Shown piece after piece: positions 1-12,873 of a DNA stretch of 64,000 bases. Both the position numbers and the translations under genes were made by a program. Position 1 is the stretch's first letter, and every line of letters begins with the position of its first letter. The stretch is from NCBI GenBank assembly GCA_027574665.1, contig CM050677.1, forward strand, positions 372,001 through 436,000, in the 5' to 3' direction. The notes under the pieces are model-generated. The model saw nothing but the letters and a program-made list of their open reading frames with translations, searched no databases and was not told where the DNA came from. This DNA comes from Rhynochetos jubatus. Lineage: Eukaryota; Chordata; Aves; Eurypygiformes; Rhynochetidae.

Positions 1-2334
1 TGACCGTACGTGGCTTCGTGACTCCTTAATATTCACCGTCTCAGCGGTTTCTGAGCAGGTTGTGCTCGTGCACATCACGAGGTGGATGTTTCTCGCTGGG
101 CTGGCCTGTCGGGTGCGGGTGGTGCTGACCTCCGCTTGCCTTTGAACTTGCTGAGTTGTGGGGAGAAGTGGAAGTGGTAGGAGGTGGGAGGGAGACAGAC
201 AGGCAGCTTAGAAAAAAAGCTTTTAAATTGCCATGCGAGAAGAGTTAATAGCTTGTGCCCACGTTGCTGACGGGGTTTTTTTACTTGTAACGTGAGGTGG
301 GATCAACTCTTGGATATGCTTTCTACTTCGGAGGTGTGTCTGCCTGTCTGTTTTCTGGGATGAATGCTGGGAGCCCTGGCTGTGATGGAAATAATGTGTA
401 TTGATTGGAAACTATCTTCCAGGATCTGGTTTAGCAAAGTCAGCAACTGGATTTCCAGCACAGGCGAATCTGCTTGCCGTGGTGGACAAACCGTAAATGG
501 AATGGGCGGTGGCGCGGAGACGCGTGCCGGAGAATGCATCGAGGAGGAATGGTTTGTGCGGGAATTGGTGTCTTTCTGTTCGCGGTGTCTGGGAAAATGT
601 GAATATCACAGTGATGTAAGTTCTGCGTTGACTTTATGTATGTGCCAGATCGAGCTGGGGGTGCAGCCTGGCTTTCACGTTGGAAGCAGAGACCTTCCGT
701 GTTCATGCCGAAGTGTTGCTGGCTTGCCTAGGTTGTTTTGCCAGATGACTTTTGTGTACAGAAAGTAAAATGAGGAAAAAAATCCTTGTCTTTGAAAGCG
801 GGTTGGGCTTGGCTGATCCCTTCAGGTTACGACTGAAGCCAGAGAAGCATGATTTGGGGGTTGGATTAGCTGAGCTCCGGAGGAGGTCCCATTCCAACCT
901 GAATTCTTGGGTGGCTTCACAGTTAAATGTAGTGCTTTCTTGGTGTGTTCTGTGCCAGGCTTTTGTATTTCTGCATAACCAACAGTGACGGGAAGCACTG
1001 CTTTTGCCTGTCTGTGCTGGTCGTGAGCCAGGTCTGGACAGGAGGTCGTGCAACTACATGGCCATAAACCCAGCCTGGTGTGACAGGCCGTGGCCCCAGG
1101 GATGGCACTGGCCGCGGCTAGGTCTGCCTCAACCACAGCTGGTGATTCCTGCTGGGAAGCCGGTTCATGCCCTCTGGATGTGTAACACGGGGAGCGTGAG
1201 CCCTAATCTGCCCGCGGAGTACTGTGCGTAGGCGTACTTAAAACCGTACTCGTTAGGAGCGCAACCCCTGCCCCGTATAGCGGCTAAACCTGAAAAAAGG
1301 GTTGAGAAAACGGTGTTTGGCACCAGCTGATAATTTTCCACGAGCCTCGGATCGGGTGCCCTGGCGTGAGGAAGGTTGTTCTCCTAGGAGAGCCTGCAGG
1401 GAAAGGCCGGGAGCTCTGCGAGCATCCTTCGGGAGCTGCGGAATTTGGTACCAAAAGGGCAGCAAGCTCCCTCCGTCGAGGGCTCGCAGGCCTTTATTTG
1501 CTGTGAACAACAGCGGCGCCGAGCAACCGCGTATTTCCTCTTCGCTGTGGTTTTCAAACGCTCATCTACTTCGGCTCGCTGCTAGGATCGAACCTATTTC
1601 TGCTCCCTCCACTTAAGCCACCACAAGGGACTCGAGGTGTGGAATCGCTCCTCGTTTCCAGCTGGAACGAAGCGTGGCTCCTGGCACGGGTTCCCCGGGT
1701 GACGTTCTCGTGGATTCGGAAATAGCCTTGCTCGGAGCTGCCGTCTGTCCTGCCCGGCTGCTGCCGAGGCTAAAATACATCACGTGCGAAAAAAACCCCA
1801 AACCCCTTCTTTTCAGTACAAAGAGAGCGTGGGTTTAGCGTGCTTGAAAGGCTTGGGGTAGTTCTTGTTCCTCTGCAGGGACACCGCGCGTTTATTACAC
1901 CAGGGTTCTCGGAGCAATGCCGTTTCCATTTTTCCTTTTTTTTAAGCTGGAAAAGGAGCCGGGCGGGATGAGCAGTGGTGTGTAGAGCTCCACACCACCC
2001 GTCAAAGGGGTTGGGGGTATTGCTGTCTTGAGGGAGGCTGTTCCATCTACCAGAGGTTGATTATTTTTAATGAGTCATTAAATTTAAGGGGAATTAAGAT
2101 TGAATTTAAGAGGAATATTTGGGGGGGTGGGGGGGGTGGGTAGTGGTGGGTGGGTTTTGGTGCTAATAGGAGCTCGCTCAAGGGTTGATGTCTGTGTGAA
2201 ACAGCCAGAGTCTTGTGTTCACGTAAAATGGGTTAAAAATGCTTTGTCTTCAATATCTACTGTATGAAATCACAAGGTGACGTAGCAGAGCGCAGCGCAC
2301 TCCTTTCCCGTGAACTGTGTTTGAGATGGATGGA
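1..2334. other. gene-free region, no repeat recognised
   Basis: I see no exon, RNA gene or known repeat here. Open frames are short, overlap on both strands and match nothing I know. A very G-rich run lies near 2,120-2,154. Confidence 0.6.
2120..2154 (+). repeat. G-rich low-complexity run
   Basis: Runs of seven, eight and then several three-base G tracts are separated by single T or TA steps. By the simple rule of four or more G runs close together, this strand could form a G-quadruplex. It lies about 180 bases before the start of a CR1 fragment. Function is unknown. Confidence 0.6.
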
Positions 2335-3100
2335 GGATAAGGTGGACGTGGGCAAGTGTGAAGTACGGCGTCTGGGGAGGAACAACCCCCTGGATCAGCA
2401 CAGGGTGGGGGCTGTTCTCTTGGAGGGCAGCTCCAGGGAAAAGGACCTTGGGGTCCCGGTGGCCAGCAGGATGACCACGAGCCAGCAGCGTGCCCTCGGG
2501 CCAAGGAGGCCAGCGGCACCCTGGGGGGCGTTAGGGAGAGCGTGGCCAGCGGGTCGAGGGGAGTTCTCCTCCCCCTCTGCTCTGCCCTGGGGAGGCCTCC
2601 CCTGGAGGGCTGTGTCCAGCTCGGGGCTCCTCAGCCCAAGGCCAAGGAGCTGCTGGAGAGGGCCCAGCGCAGGGTCACCGCGATGGGGAAGGGCCGGGAG
2701 CCCCTTCCGTGTGCGGGAAGGCTGGGAGAGCTGGGGCTGTTCAGCTGGAGAAGGGGAGGCTGAGGGGATCTGATCAGTGCTGATCAAGAGCTACAGGGGG
2801 GGTGTCAGGGGAGGGGGCCAGGCTCTGCTCAGGGGTGCCCAGTGACAGGACGAGGGGCGATGGCCATCGACTGGCCAACAGAAGGTTCAGCCTGAACGTG
2901 AGGAAACCCTTGTGCCCTGTGAGGGTGCCAGAGCCCTGGGACAGGGCCCAGAGAGGGGGGAGTCTCCTTCCCTGGAGCCTTTCCAGCGCCGCCTGGCCTT
3001 GTTCCTGTGGGATCTGCTCCGGGGGATCCTGCTCGGGAGGGGGTTGGACTGGATGAGCTCTGGAGGTCCCTTCCAGCCCCTGATGCTCTGTGAATCTGTG
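2335..3100 (+). mobile_element. CR1 LINE, 5'-truncated copy (subfamily A, copy 1)
   Basis: This is the 3' part of a CR1 element: the C-terminal end of the reverse-transcriptase ORF followed by the 3' tail. The phrases around 'LGRNNPLDQHR', 'EKDLGV' and 'LGLFSWRRG' correspond to the conserved CR1 ORF2 tail. The copy ends with the CR1-type 'ggtcccttccagcccctg...ctctgtgaa'. It is nearly identical to the copy at 49,888-50,702; I count about a dozen differences over roughly 725 aligned bases. The ORF is incomplete and lacks the endonuclease and most of the reverse transcriptase, so this copy cannot move by itself. Confidence 0.93.
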
Positions 3101-4010
3101 TTTGCACTTGACCTTTCAAACTGACCAGGCATGCGGCAGCCTTCGGGTGGAACGGAGCTTCTTAGCACTTACACAAGAAGCTGGATTATTTACCTTTTTT
3201 CTTTTTTTCCCCTTCTCTCATTGTAATTAGAAGCCGTTTCTGTGTCTGAAATTACACTCTTAAATTCACCTGAAAGCGCATCCCTTTGGCTGAATTCCCT
3301 GGTGCTATTTATGCCATCAGCAACGGAGAGAAATCCTCGGGTAGTGTTCCTGCGTGGCACTCTGAGATTATTACAGGTTTTGCTGTGATGGCACATTTTT
3401 CTTGTGTATTGCATTTCATGACAAGGAAAAAAAAAAAGGCAACGCTAAACCAGGTCATCATCAGCATTAAATTGTCCTCATTTGTGCCTGCTTAGTGCTG
3501 GCTTTTTGTATTATATTAAGCCCAAAGTGTGTGGTTTTAGTTCCATATGGTTGGTTTTGTGTAGGTTTTTTGTTGTTTGTGGGGCTTGGTTGGGGTGGTT
3601 TTTTGATGTTTTGCATCAAAGATGTGGTCTAGGATGGCTAAATTATCCTGATTTAAGGTGACTTTCAGCTAGGTGGATCTAGAGGTTGAATCTGTGGGTG
3701 TTTTCTTACCAGGCTGGACTGCTGGAGCACCAGTGAGCAGCTAAATGGTAAGGCTGGGTTCTTCAGGGCCAGCACTTCCCGCTAAAACACAGCTCCTTAA
3801 TCCCTTCAATTCCCTCGACTAGCAGGATGCCCTAGGGCTGGATGTGTTCTACAGGGGTTCCCCTGGCTTTGTGTTTCCAAAGGGATAATTTGCATGAGAA
3901 TGAGCAACAGCACGGCATTTTTGTGTGGGATTCCTGTGCCAAAATGAATTGGCGTTATTGGGAGGATTAATGGGAAGAAAGAGGAGATCCTGGCTGCTTC
4001 TGCCTTGCGT

Positions 4011-4048
4011 TGAGGATGCTGTTGGACGTTGAGAATGCTGTTGGACGG
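4011..4048 (+). repeat. 19-bp direct tandem duplication
   Basis: Two adjacent 19-base units, tgaggatgctgttggacgt and tgagaatgctgttggacgg, differ at two positions. This is probably simple replication slippage. Confidence 0.8.
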
Positions 4049-5641
4049 GGTCCTGAGGTGTAGGGTGGGACGTGTAGGAGAGGGACCTTTGGCCGTCACT
4101 GCTGGGCAACAGGGGCAAAGCCGTGGCCTTCCCTTGCAGCGTCTTTACCTTTTGGCTTTCACTTGTTTCACTGTTTTTGAATTAAACCTTCCACACCTGC
4201 CTGTTCTCTTGCGTGGGGATGGCCACCAGTGGAGCACAGCGGCTCCCTCCCACCGTGCGTAAATATTTGGGGCTGTTCACGCTATTCCAAAATGCTTTTT
4301 TTGTCTTAATGCTTCATCAAACACTCAGGTTCCTGCAGCACAGGTCTGGGTGTTTGTCTCCAGGTCAAGTTTTACCCCTGAAATATTTTACTTTCTTTAC
4401 ATTTTAGGATGACTGATGTCAGCAGGATGTGATATTTTGGAGGGGTATTGCCTTTTTTTTTTCCCCCTGGACCTCTGTCTAGGTCAGGGGGTTTCTAGGC
4501 TGCATGGAATGTCCAGAAATTACTTGTATTAAGGAAAAAAAACCAGAATACAAAGAAAAGGATTGGCAAAGCTTTGGTCATATTTCAAGGTGCCTGAAAT
4601 ATCTCCTCAACCTGCAGCTTGTGGGACTTGTGGAGGCTTAATTCCTTCTCATTTTGAAACCTTGAATTGGTTTTTCCTCTGATTTCTGCTCTTTTTAATG
4701 AAAACATCCATCCTTGAGTCACTGTAACTAAGATCCGAATTGCAAATTATGTTCCATCGGAGAAAAAGAGGGGGTTCCCCAACCCCCTGACTAATCATAC
4801 CCAGGCAGTGGAAATCAGTAGTGCTATTAACAGAGCCAGGATGGGAAAACCAAATGAAATTGGGTGTTTTTCCTGCATTAATGTAACTGAAGAACGATGC
4901 TTCGCTCGCTTCTCTCCGAAATAAAATGCCTCTTCTAGGAATATTTTTATTACAGCGCTGGGCTGTCTGCAGTTTCTGAACTCATTCCTGTTGGCTAATT
5001 TCATAATTTCTTCCCCTGAACTTCCAATTTAGCACCCACACCTTACTAATTAGCGGCGCTCTGAGCGCTGACGGGGAGTTCTTTGGCAAACTTACAGATT
5101 TCAGACAAGTGGTTGGCTGAGATGGGCGGAAAAGTGGAGGCTGCAGAAAAACGGAGGGACTGCGAATTGTTCAGATGGCATTTAGGGGTCTTATTTCCAA
5201 CTCCTGCGCGGAATTAAAACCTGATTTTATGCCGTGTATGTGTTATATGTTACTTATATATATATATACACCACTTAAGTGGTACCTTTCTCTGCCAGTG
5301 CTGCTCAGCGAAGCCACCCTGGTTATTATTTTCCAGCACGATAAAAATCACTAAAAACGAGCTGGAGGGGCTGGCAAGTGGCACCCTGTTTGGTGAGAAG
5401 CGTTCAGAAATCACCGTTTTATTGAGACGAGGATGGGAATGGTGGGAGCTGGATACCAGAAGAGCCTGTTGGGAATATCTGCAAGAATCTGTGGTTTGAT
5501 TTGTTTGAAGTTTTTGCTTTAAAATGTAGATGAGCCCCTGTCTGAAGAGTGAAAATGCAGTCCTTGTCATGCTTCTGGTGTGCTGGGGTGGGGGTGTTGG
5601 TGGGGTTTTTATATTTAGTTATTCGTGGGGAGGTGTCCCCC

Positions 5642-5659
5642 TTTTTTTTTTTTTTTTTT
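5642..5659 (+). repeat. 18-base T homopolymer
   Basis: Uninterrupted run of 18 T, preceded by a C-rich step and followed by aacctttatgag. There is no adjacent retrotransposon body to explain it as a poly(A) tail on the other strand. Confidence 0.9.
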
Positions 5660-6133
5660 AACCTTTATGAGCACATTGTCTGATGGCTTTGGGTTTTTTG
5701 GGGTTGTTTTTCTGTGGATTTTGTTTGTTTGTGGTTTTGTATTGCGGGGTTTAGTGTGGGTGTAGTGGTTTATTTTTTTAATTAAGCTATATCTACAGCT
5801 GTCCTACATAAGCTCCTTAATTTTGCAGCTCTGGCGAGCAGAGGGTAGGCTGCATCGCTCCCATAGATGTAGCCAGGAAGCTGCCTGTGTCCAGGCACAT
5901 ATTCTTTCTTTTAGGGAGGAATGAGCCAAGATTGGCTTTCACAGTTCACGCATCCCCTAAAACCGGTAAACCCGCCCCAGGTCTGGTTACGCGATGCCGT
6001 GTGCTGAAGGAACCTCGGTGTTCCTTCCGAAGCCGTGTCAGCGTGTTGCTGGGGGCGAATCCGGCCGTCCAGAGCCATGGATAGTAAACCTTGGGTGCAG
6101 AGCTCTGCTAATCAGCTGCACTTGGGTGGTCTC

Positions 6134-6217
6134 TAGTGGAGGGTGTCCCTGCCCGTGGCAGGGGGGTGGAACTAGGTGGTCTTTAAGGTCCCTTCCAACC
6201 CAAACCGTTCTGTGATG
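6134..6217 (+). mobile_element. CR1 LINE, extreme 3' end fragment
   Basis: About 85 bases match the last part of the common CR1 3' end seen elsewhere in the window: 'tggagggtgtccctgcc' followed by 'aaggtcccttccaaccc' and 'ttctgtgat'. It is a very short 5'-truncated insertion in the + orientation. Confidence 0.85.
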
Positions 6218-9200
6218 TATAGCATGAGCAGCTCCGTGCCTGGAGTAGATGTTTTCCAGGTTGCCTGGAGACCATTTGGACCTCTTTAACCCTGTTCCCT
6301 GCTGAGGATGCTGGAGCTGTGCGGATGAAGCAGCATCCTCTGCCTCTGATAATACGAGGTCTTGCAGGAGAACCTGTTCCCACTCAGACCTCCCTACCCC
6401 AGTGTGCAAGGAACTAATGCTGCTTGGATGTCCCCGTGTCCTTTGGGAAGTCTCTGTGCTCCAACAAGTGCTGCCTGAGTGGGAATTATTTGTCCCACTG
6501 TTTCTGAGTTGGGGGTAGGAGGGGAGGGAAGATGTCGCAGTCACTGAGCCGTGACTAGGTGAGGTTCCCGCGGGTGGATATAGAAGATCTTGAAGACTTG
6601 TTTGGGACCTGGCTGGCTTCTACACTTGCCGTGGTGCTGGAAGAACATGGTGCCACCTACTGAGTGTCAAAGTGGATCTTCAGAGCTTCATTCGTTCATC
6701 TGGAGACCTTGGAGCGTCTGTGCTTTCCCTGCCTGGCAGGGGTCACGGATGTACCAGGGCAACCGCATGGGTCAACCCCCTGGTGGGGGTAAACTGGGCG
6801 TATTTGAGGGCACACGGGAGTCACCTCTGTTGCTGCTGCAAGGTGAAACGAAGGGGACGATGCTAAATTTGCAGGGAAGGCTCTTGTGGTTGCCTTCGCC
6901 CCATTCCATGGAAGCAGATTTTAAAGGACTTCTCCCATTTAGTCTGCTCTCTGAAATTGGCTGTAGCAAATGAAGCATCGTAACGTTTGGTTTTCTCAGG
7001 AAAATTGGATATCGAGAGGTAAGCGGCTCTCGGACCACGCAGTCGCTCTATTAAATTCACGGATTTAATAGCAGATTGTGTGGCTTGACAGCACACCATG
7101 GGAGGAGACGGCATCGGCAGAGGTGGTCAGCTTACAGCCAGATGCAGTAAACATCCCCCGCTCTGGGGGAGGCCTGGTAATATTTCTTCTGCAGTGCCTT
7201 TCTCACGGCGCTTTTTTTGTGTGGGGGTGGGTCTGGTGTTGCACACAAGGACGTGTAGACTTGGAGACCAAAAGGATGTGTATATTGGTGGCAAATGGAG
7301 CATCCCACTGAGGTGTGCTGTGTAAATATGCAATAAATATGCAAATAGCTTACGTGGGTGGCGTGGAGAAGGGCAGACGGAGATGTGGATAAAGTGGCTT
7401 CTCCTGTGGTTGCACAGTAGGTAGCTGGGAAAAGAGTTTATTTTATATGAATATATGTTGTCCTGATGAGAGCTGTGGGTCTTGCTGCTGCGTTCTGCTT
7501 ACCAGGTGGACGGTTCTGTGCATATTTAGCAGGAAATTTCCTCTATCCCTGGAGTCTGCAAGGATGTTTCCAGAGGGAATACGCTTGATAGCGTAGCATT
7601 TTGGGAAGGAATATCCCCCTCCCATGGGAAGCACTGCGTGTCAGTCCTCCATAGCGGACCTGAGGATAGCAGGGCTTTCTGGTGTGTTTTCCAGGAACGC
7701 TTTGAAAAGCATCCACGTTCGGTAGGATGCACGGAGGAGGAACAGGAGAGGCTTATCTGGACTGGCAGGTTGCGAGCTGCTGATGCACCTTTCTGCCCCA
7801 ACTCGTGACTCGGTGAGAGATGAATCCAAACACTATTAAGGTGATGCCTCTATTAAGCTGAGATGTGTTGGTACCCGGGGAAGAGGCCGGAATGTTTATC
7901 AAAATGCACTTAAATGTTTCCAGCTTTTCCACACCATGGTACCAGAGAGATGCCCGCACATCCCACGTCAGCGGGATGTGGATAGCCCATAGGTGCCATG
8001 AGTGGTGGGTTACAAAGTCTATTAATTACGCAGAAATCAGATTTGCTCTCTGGCGTTGGCTGTCCTTGGGCAAAGCTCGTGTAGGAGGGGTTCATTCACA
8101 GCGCTTTGGAGTGAACCGGCCGGTCGTGAGCACCGGCGGTTGGAGATGGCTCCTCTTCGCCGGGTCCGGTGGACTGAAGGCTGGGGGAAGCCTCTGCGTG
8201 ATTCCCTGTTTCCTTGGGTTTGCGGTAGCTGCGGGAAAGTCACTTGGGCTCTTCGGGTGGGCTGTAAGATCCCCTGAAGGCAGGAAAAGTGGAGGATGCT
8301 GCGTTGCTTGGCAAAAGCGGCAACTGGGATCCAGTAAGGGCTGTGGACGCTTAGTGGAAAATCAGGATTAGCCATCATACGAGGAGCATACGGAGAGACT
8401 AACGCAACAAGGCAGTGCTAGGACCAAATAGACGTGATGGGGACCGTGCTGTGTCGTTGTGCAGCTTCCCATGTGCCAGTCTGAATCCACTTGGAAAAGC
8501 AGTGCAGTTTTGCGCTTTCTTTTGGTCTCGGGTCAAGGTTTACCAGCTACGGTCTGGGGAAGATGATCACTTTGAGAATAAGGTCAGTTCAGGAGGATTC
8601 TGGATGTTGAGATGCAGCTAACTCGGTCAGACGCGCCAGCCCTGGGGTATCAAGCTTCTGCTCCAGTGCAGCAAATCTCGGTGTCACAGTCTTCATTACT
8701 CTTTGCTCAGTGGAATATAAAACTCCCCTAAAATGCTCTGAGAGATAAGATCGTGCCTAGACTTTCAGGTCTGCTTTACATTTACATGTTCTCTGTGGCA
8801 TTCCCTCCATCAGGAGCTATTTGCCTTTGTCTGGGTGCTTTTGGAAAAGACTCTTCTGCATCTCAAAGCATGTTTGAATTTAACAAGAGGCCGGTAATGC
8901 CTTTCCTGAGGTACGCTGCATCCCTTAAAAGTTGCTTTCTTGCGTGTATAATAGTCATTATTTCTCTATCTCATTTTCTTTCTTTTCAGCTGTTTGCAAA
9001 GGTTTTTACAAAAGCTGATTCACCGGTGCCTGCCTTGTAATACAATAGTTGCTGCCTTTTAGATGGTGTTAAAATGAACCTATAAAATTGTGCCTATAAA
9101 ACACCAATTTATGAAATCTCCTGAAAAAGAGACTGTCAAAGCAGGGGTTTTTTACATGTTTATTGTATTATTATTAAAAGCTTGCAGGGTATGTGTTTAT

Positions 9201-9386
9201 ACTAGATGGTTAAATGTCTGAGGGAATTTGAAGGATTAACATTTTTTCCTATATTTTCCCTTTTAAATTCAACCTCCCTGTTTTTTCTTCCCTTTCCAAT
9301 ATTTTTTCTAATGGCATTTGTGTGGCTATCACTGCAACAATTCAGCCATAGGGTCCTTCTGTCAAGGTGTTCGTTAACCTTAGAAG
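6218..9386. other. gene-free region
   Basis: No exon or known repeat is recognised. The sequence is unique-looking with moderate GC. The many short open frames lack the splice context and composition of real coding sequence. Confidence 0.55.
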
Positions 9387-9601
9387 CAGGATGAATTCTT
9401 CCTCATATCTAGTGTGAATCTCCCCTCTTCTAGTTTAAACCCATCGCCCCTTGTCCTATGCAACAGGCCCTGCTAGATGTCCGTCCCCATCTTTCTTCTA
9501 GGGCCCCTTTAAATACTGAAAGGCCACAATAAGGTCTCCCCAAAGCCTTCTCCTGGCTCAACAACCCCAACACTCTCAGCCTGTCCCCATAGGAGAGGTT
9601 T
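9387..9601 (-). mobile_element. CR1 LINE fragment lacking its 3' tip (subfamily B)
   Basis: Read on the - strand this is internal CR1 3' region. On the + strand it carries 'agtgtgaatctcccctcttc', 'cccatcgccccttgtcct' and 'gggcccctttaaatactg'. It belongs to the same subfamily as the longer copy at 30,281-30,785, with which it shares long stretches. The terminal 'cagaatggtttggg' end is missing. Confidence 0.85.
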
Positions 9602-12600
9602 TAAAATAAAGGCTGCGTAAGGGCTGCCGTGACTTCCCAAAATGCTGGGGAAAGCGGGGTTGGAGCTCTGGCTAGGAGAACATCCCAAGGCTGGGAGGGG
9701 ACTGGTGGTTCTCCATGAGCCTGGCCAAGAGTTTGGGGTGTCACCCCCTCCGTGGTCTTCCACTGAGATGCTTTTGTCCCTGTGAACATCTGACCCAGCT
9801 CCGCTGGCCGCCGTCGTGCCGGTGCGATGGCTCGGCGCCGCGCGAAGCGTTGGGAGAAGAACCGTCCAGCGTGGGGATGCTCCGATGGCCGTGTTGGGGT
9901 GCGTGGTCTCCGCAGGACGTGCAGGTCGTCTCTCCTAGCCTGTCCTGCTTCCGGGCTAGGTGATGGTGCTAGGGAGCGCAGCTGGCTCGAGACATGCCCT
10001 TTCTTACTCCTCAAGGGGTTTTTCTCGAGGTGACCTCAGTTTTTTATCAAAACACGTTACAGTTCTTCAGAGAACTCTCCAGGGAATGAGTGAGTTGAGT
10101 CAATCCGCCCGCAGGGATGTGAGGATGGAAAAGTTTGGGGGTTTAAGGGGAATAAAGGTCTCAGCTGGGTCAACGCGCCAGGAATTTGGGATGTATCGAA
10201 GGCTTTGCCACAAGCGGTGTGGGGAAAGGCAGGGCTGCTTCTCTCCCTGGGAACTTGTCCCGCTTTACGTCAACTCTCCCAGCTGGGCAAATCGCCGTGA
10301 TTCCCGTGGAGGTTAGAGGTTTTCCTTGGCCACTTATTTTTTTCTTTGTAAGCCAACAGCTTTGTGGCATTAACTAATTGGCTTTAACTTTGAGGGAGTT
10401 AAAGCAAAATAAATCCCCAAGTGGATGATTTTGTTCAGAATTAAAATGCGTCCAGTCGCTGTTGAGTGGAGTTGGCTAATCCTGATTTGCAGCCGCTTAA
10501 ATTGGGATTAAAAGTGGTCACAGGAGGATTAAGTGCATTTTAGGTAATCTGCTGGGAACGTAGTTCAGATTAAATGGCTTGTGTTCGTGTAAGGGCGGTG
10601 TGTTTTGGATCGCGGCACCTCTTCCCTTCCTTTTTTCGGAGTGAAGAGTAAGCCGTTGCTGTAACCACACTGAGCACTTATTCCCTAGAAGCCTTTTTGG
10701 TTTTTTTTGACTTTTGATTGTGCTTTGGGAGGTGGGTTTAGTTCGTATTCCACATTTTCCTACATTGCACAAAATGTGAAATTTATAAGTGTAAAATTTA
10801 ACGTTATTAGCTGGATTTTGCTTTTCCCTCTAACCGATAGGTTTGGCTAGAGGAAACAAATAAACCAGAAGATAAAAGTACTCTTGTTCTGGGTGCTAGA
10901 AACAATAATTATTCAATAATGGGACGTTACTCACCCAACCAGGTGGGGAAGTAGGATGAGAAAAACCAAGTGTTTTGGGGCTGAGTGGGGGATAGAGTCG
11001 CTGAAGATGCCTTCGGTGAGTGAGTTTGCCGGGAATTCAGACCGAGAGGACCTTCCACGTTATCCTAGCTGGAATGGCATCTCCTCGCAGGCTCCAGAAT
11101 AATCGCCGTACGGAGGCGTTCACTTCCATAGCTTGTGGGATTGTCTCCTTTCCTTAAGGCAGTGGCTCGGCCTGTGCCCCAGAACTCCCCTCCTCCACCT
11201 CACGTGGAGGGATGCTGTGGTGGCTGATGCTGACACACAACGCAGAGAGCCCAGACTTGCCTTGGTGCATGTCTCCTACACTTGGCAGCCTCCTGAATCC
11301 TCTTCTGATTCATCTTCTGCTAAGAACGTGCCGGTTTTGAACCGCTTCGGAGATTCTTGGGGTCTGTGGAGCAAGGATAAACCGCGATGCCCTGCAGTGC
11401 TGTGTTGAGAGACGGCCAGATGATGCACTGGTTTGTCATCGTGTTTATTCAGAGGGAGCTTGTGAGCTTGCCAGACGCGGGATGTTTATCGAAATTGTGC
11501 AGTCTCCGCGCTCAGACAGCCCTTTCAGCCTCAGCAGGTAGCACTTGTCACAAGTATGTGGGCTTGGAAGAGACCTTGGGTTTACCTTGCAGCCCTGTGC
11601 AGGCTCCGTGGCGGGAGGGTGATGGTCAAGCACCTCAAATGTCTCTCATTCATCATTGTTACAGGTTGTTTGGTAAACTGACATGTCCTTAAATGATAAA
11701 GAGAAAGGATTTAGCTTTATCTGATGCACCATTTTCTCTGCCTGGGAGAACAGAAGAATTTCACTTCAAGGGTTTCATTAACACTTCTCAAGGTGATATA
11801 ATAATTTATGTGAGACGCAGGAGAACTTGCTAAAGGGCTCTTAATGAGCCCTCTCCACTGTAATTTCATAGGATTGCAGCCTGGATAGTCCTTTTCATGT
11901 GTTAAAGCAGCACTTACTATCCCGAATTAGCAGCTGGCTGTGAGCTGAGGAGTCATTTTGCACTAGAGGAAAGTAGAACAGCCCCCAGTGCTTTCCAGCG
12001 GAGGTCACCTGTGGCGTGGGCTCCCTGGACTCACCTGCTCGCCGTGGGTTAAACGCTGAGCGGTCAGGAGTGGGTTGGCTATTAGGGTTGGCTACGCTTG
12101 CTCAGCATATACTGCCCTGCAGCATCGCTCTCTCTTCCCATTTAATGAGCATCCTTGAGCTGTAGCACCCACGGTGCGCTCCAGGATCGCCGCTGTGTGC
12201 CCGTTCCTTGCCCTCTGCAGCTGTAGTAATTATACACCATAAATTGCAAATTGTGACCCCTAGCTTAGTACCCATTTTCTTTCGCTTGGTCAAAGAGGTG
12301 ACTTGGATACTTCTCCAGACAGAATGATGAGGTGGTGTCTTACCCGTCCTGCTTTGGCCTTTGAACTACCCTCTGCTTCCAGGACCATTAATCCATTTTA
12401 GTATTCAGATAATTCATCTTGCCCATGGCAGCGTGATATTTAACGTGACACTCTCAGAACTGAGGGCACGTAGACATTGCTCAACAGAGGGACGATTTCT
12501 TTGTCAGTGCAAGAAAAACATGGCTCGTGTGACATCGTGGAGCGGGTTTGGGATCCAGATTGGGTACCACGCTCTGAGTAAAGCCCTACCCAAAAGGGGC

Positions 12601-12635
12601 ACAGCTGCACTGGTTTCTCCTTCCCAGACAATGTC
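9602..12635. other. gene-free region
   Basis: I recognise no gene. A GC-rich patch (about 9,780-9,970) has several CpGs but no recognisable exon. The rest is AT-richer unique sequence. Confidence 0.5.
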
Positions 12636-12873
12636 TGGTGGGTGGATTTAGATTGGACATCGGGAAGGAATTCTTCCCGGAGAGGGTGGAGAGCACTGGG
12701 ACAGGTTGCCCAGAGAAGCTGTGGGTGCCCCATCCCTGGGAGTGTCCAAGGCCAGGCTGGGTGAGGCTGGGAGCAACCTGGGCTGGTGGAGGGTGTCCCT
12801 GCCCATGGCAGGGGTGTTGAAACTGGATGATCTCTAAGGTCTATTCCAACCCAAACCATTCTGTGATTCTATG
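12636..12873 (+). mobile_element. CR1 LINE 3' end (subfamily C)
   Basis: It begins with 'ggatttagattggacatcgg' and runs through 'gaattcttcccggagagggt' to a terminal 'aaccattctgtgattctatg'. This is the commonest subfamily in the window, and the copy is 5'-truncated to about 240 bases. Confidence 0.93.

Larger units (their letters stand above)
3101..6133. other. gene-free region
   Basis: No gene is recognised. The stretch is fairly AT-rich with G/T-rich segments (about 3,540-3,610 and 5,690-5,760). It also has a 19-bp tandem duplication, a short TA run near 5,255-5,269 and an 18-T tract. Confidence 0.55.
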
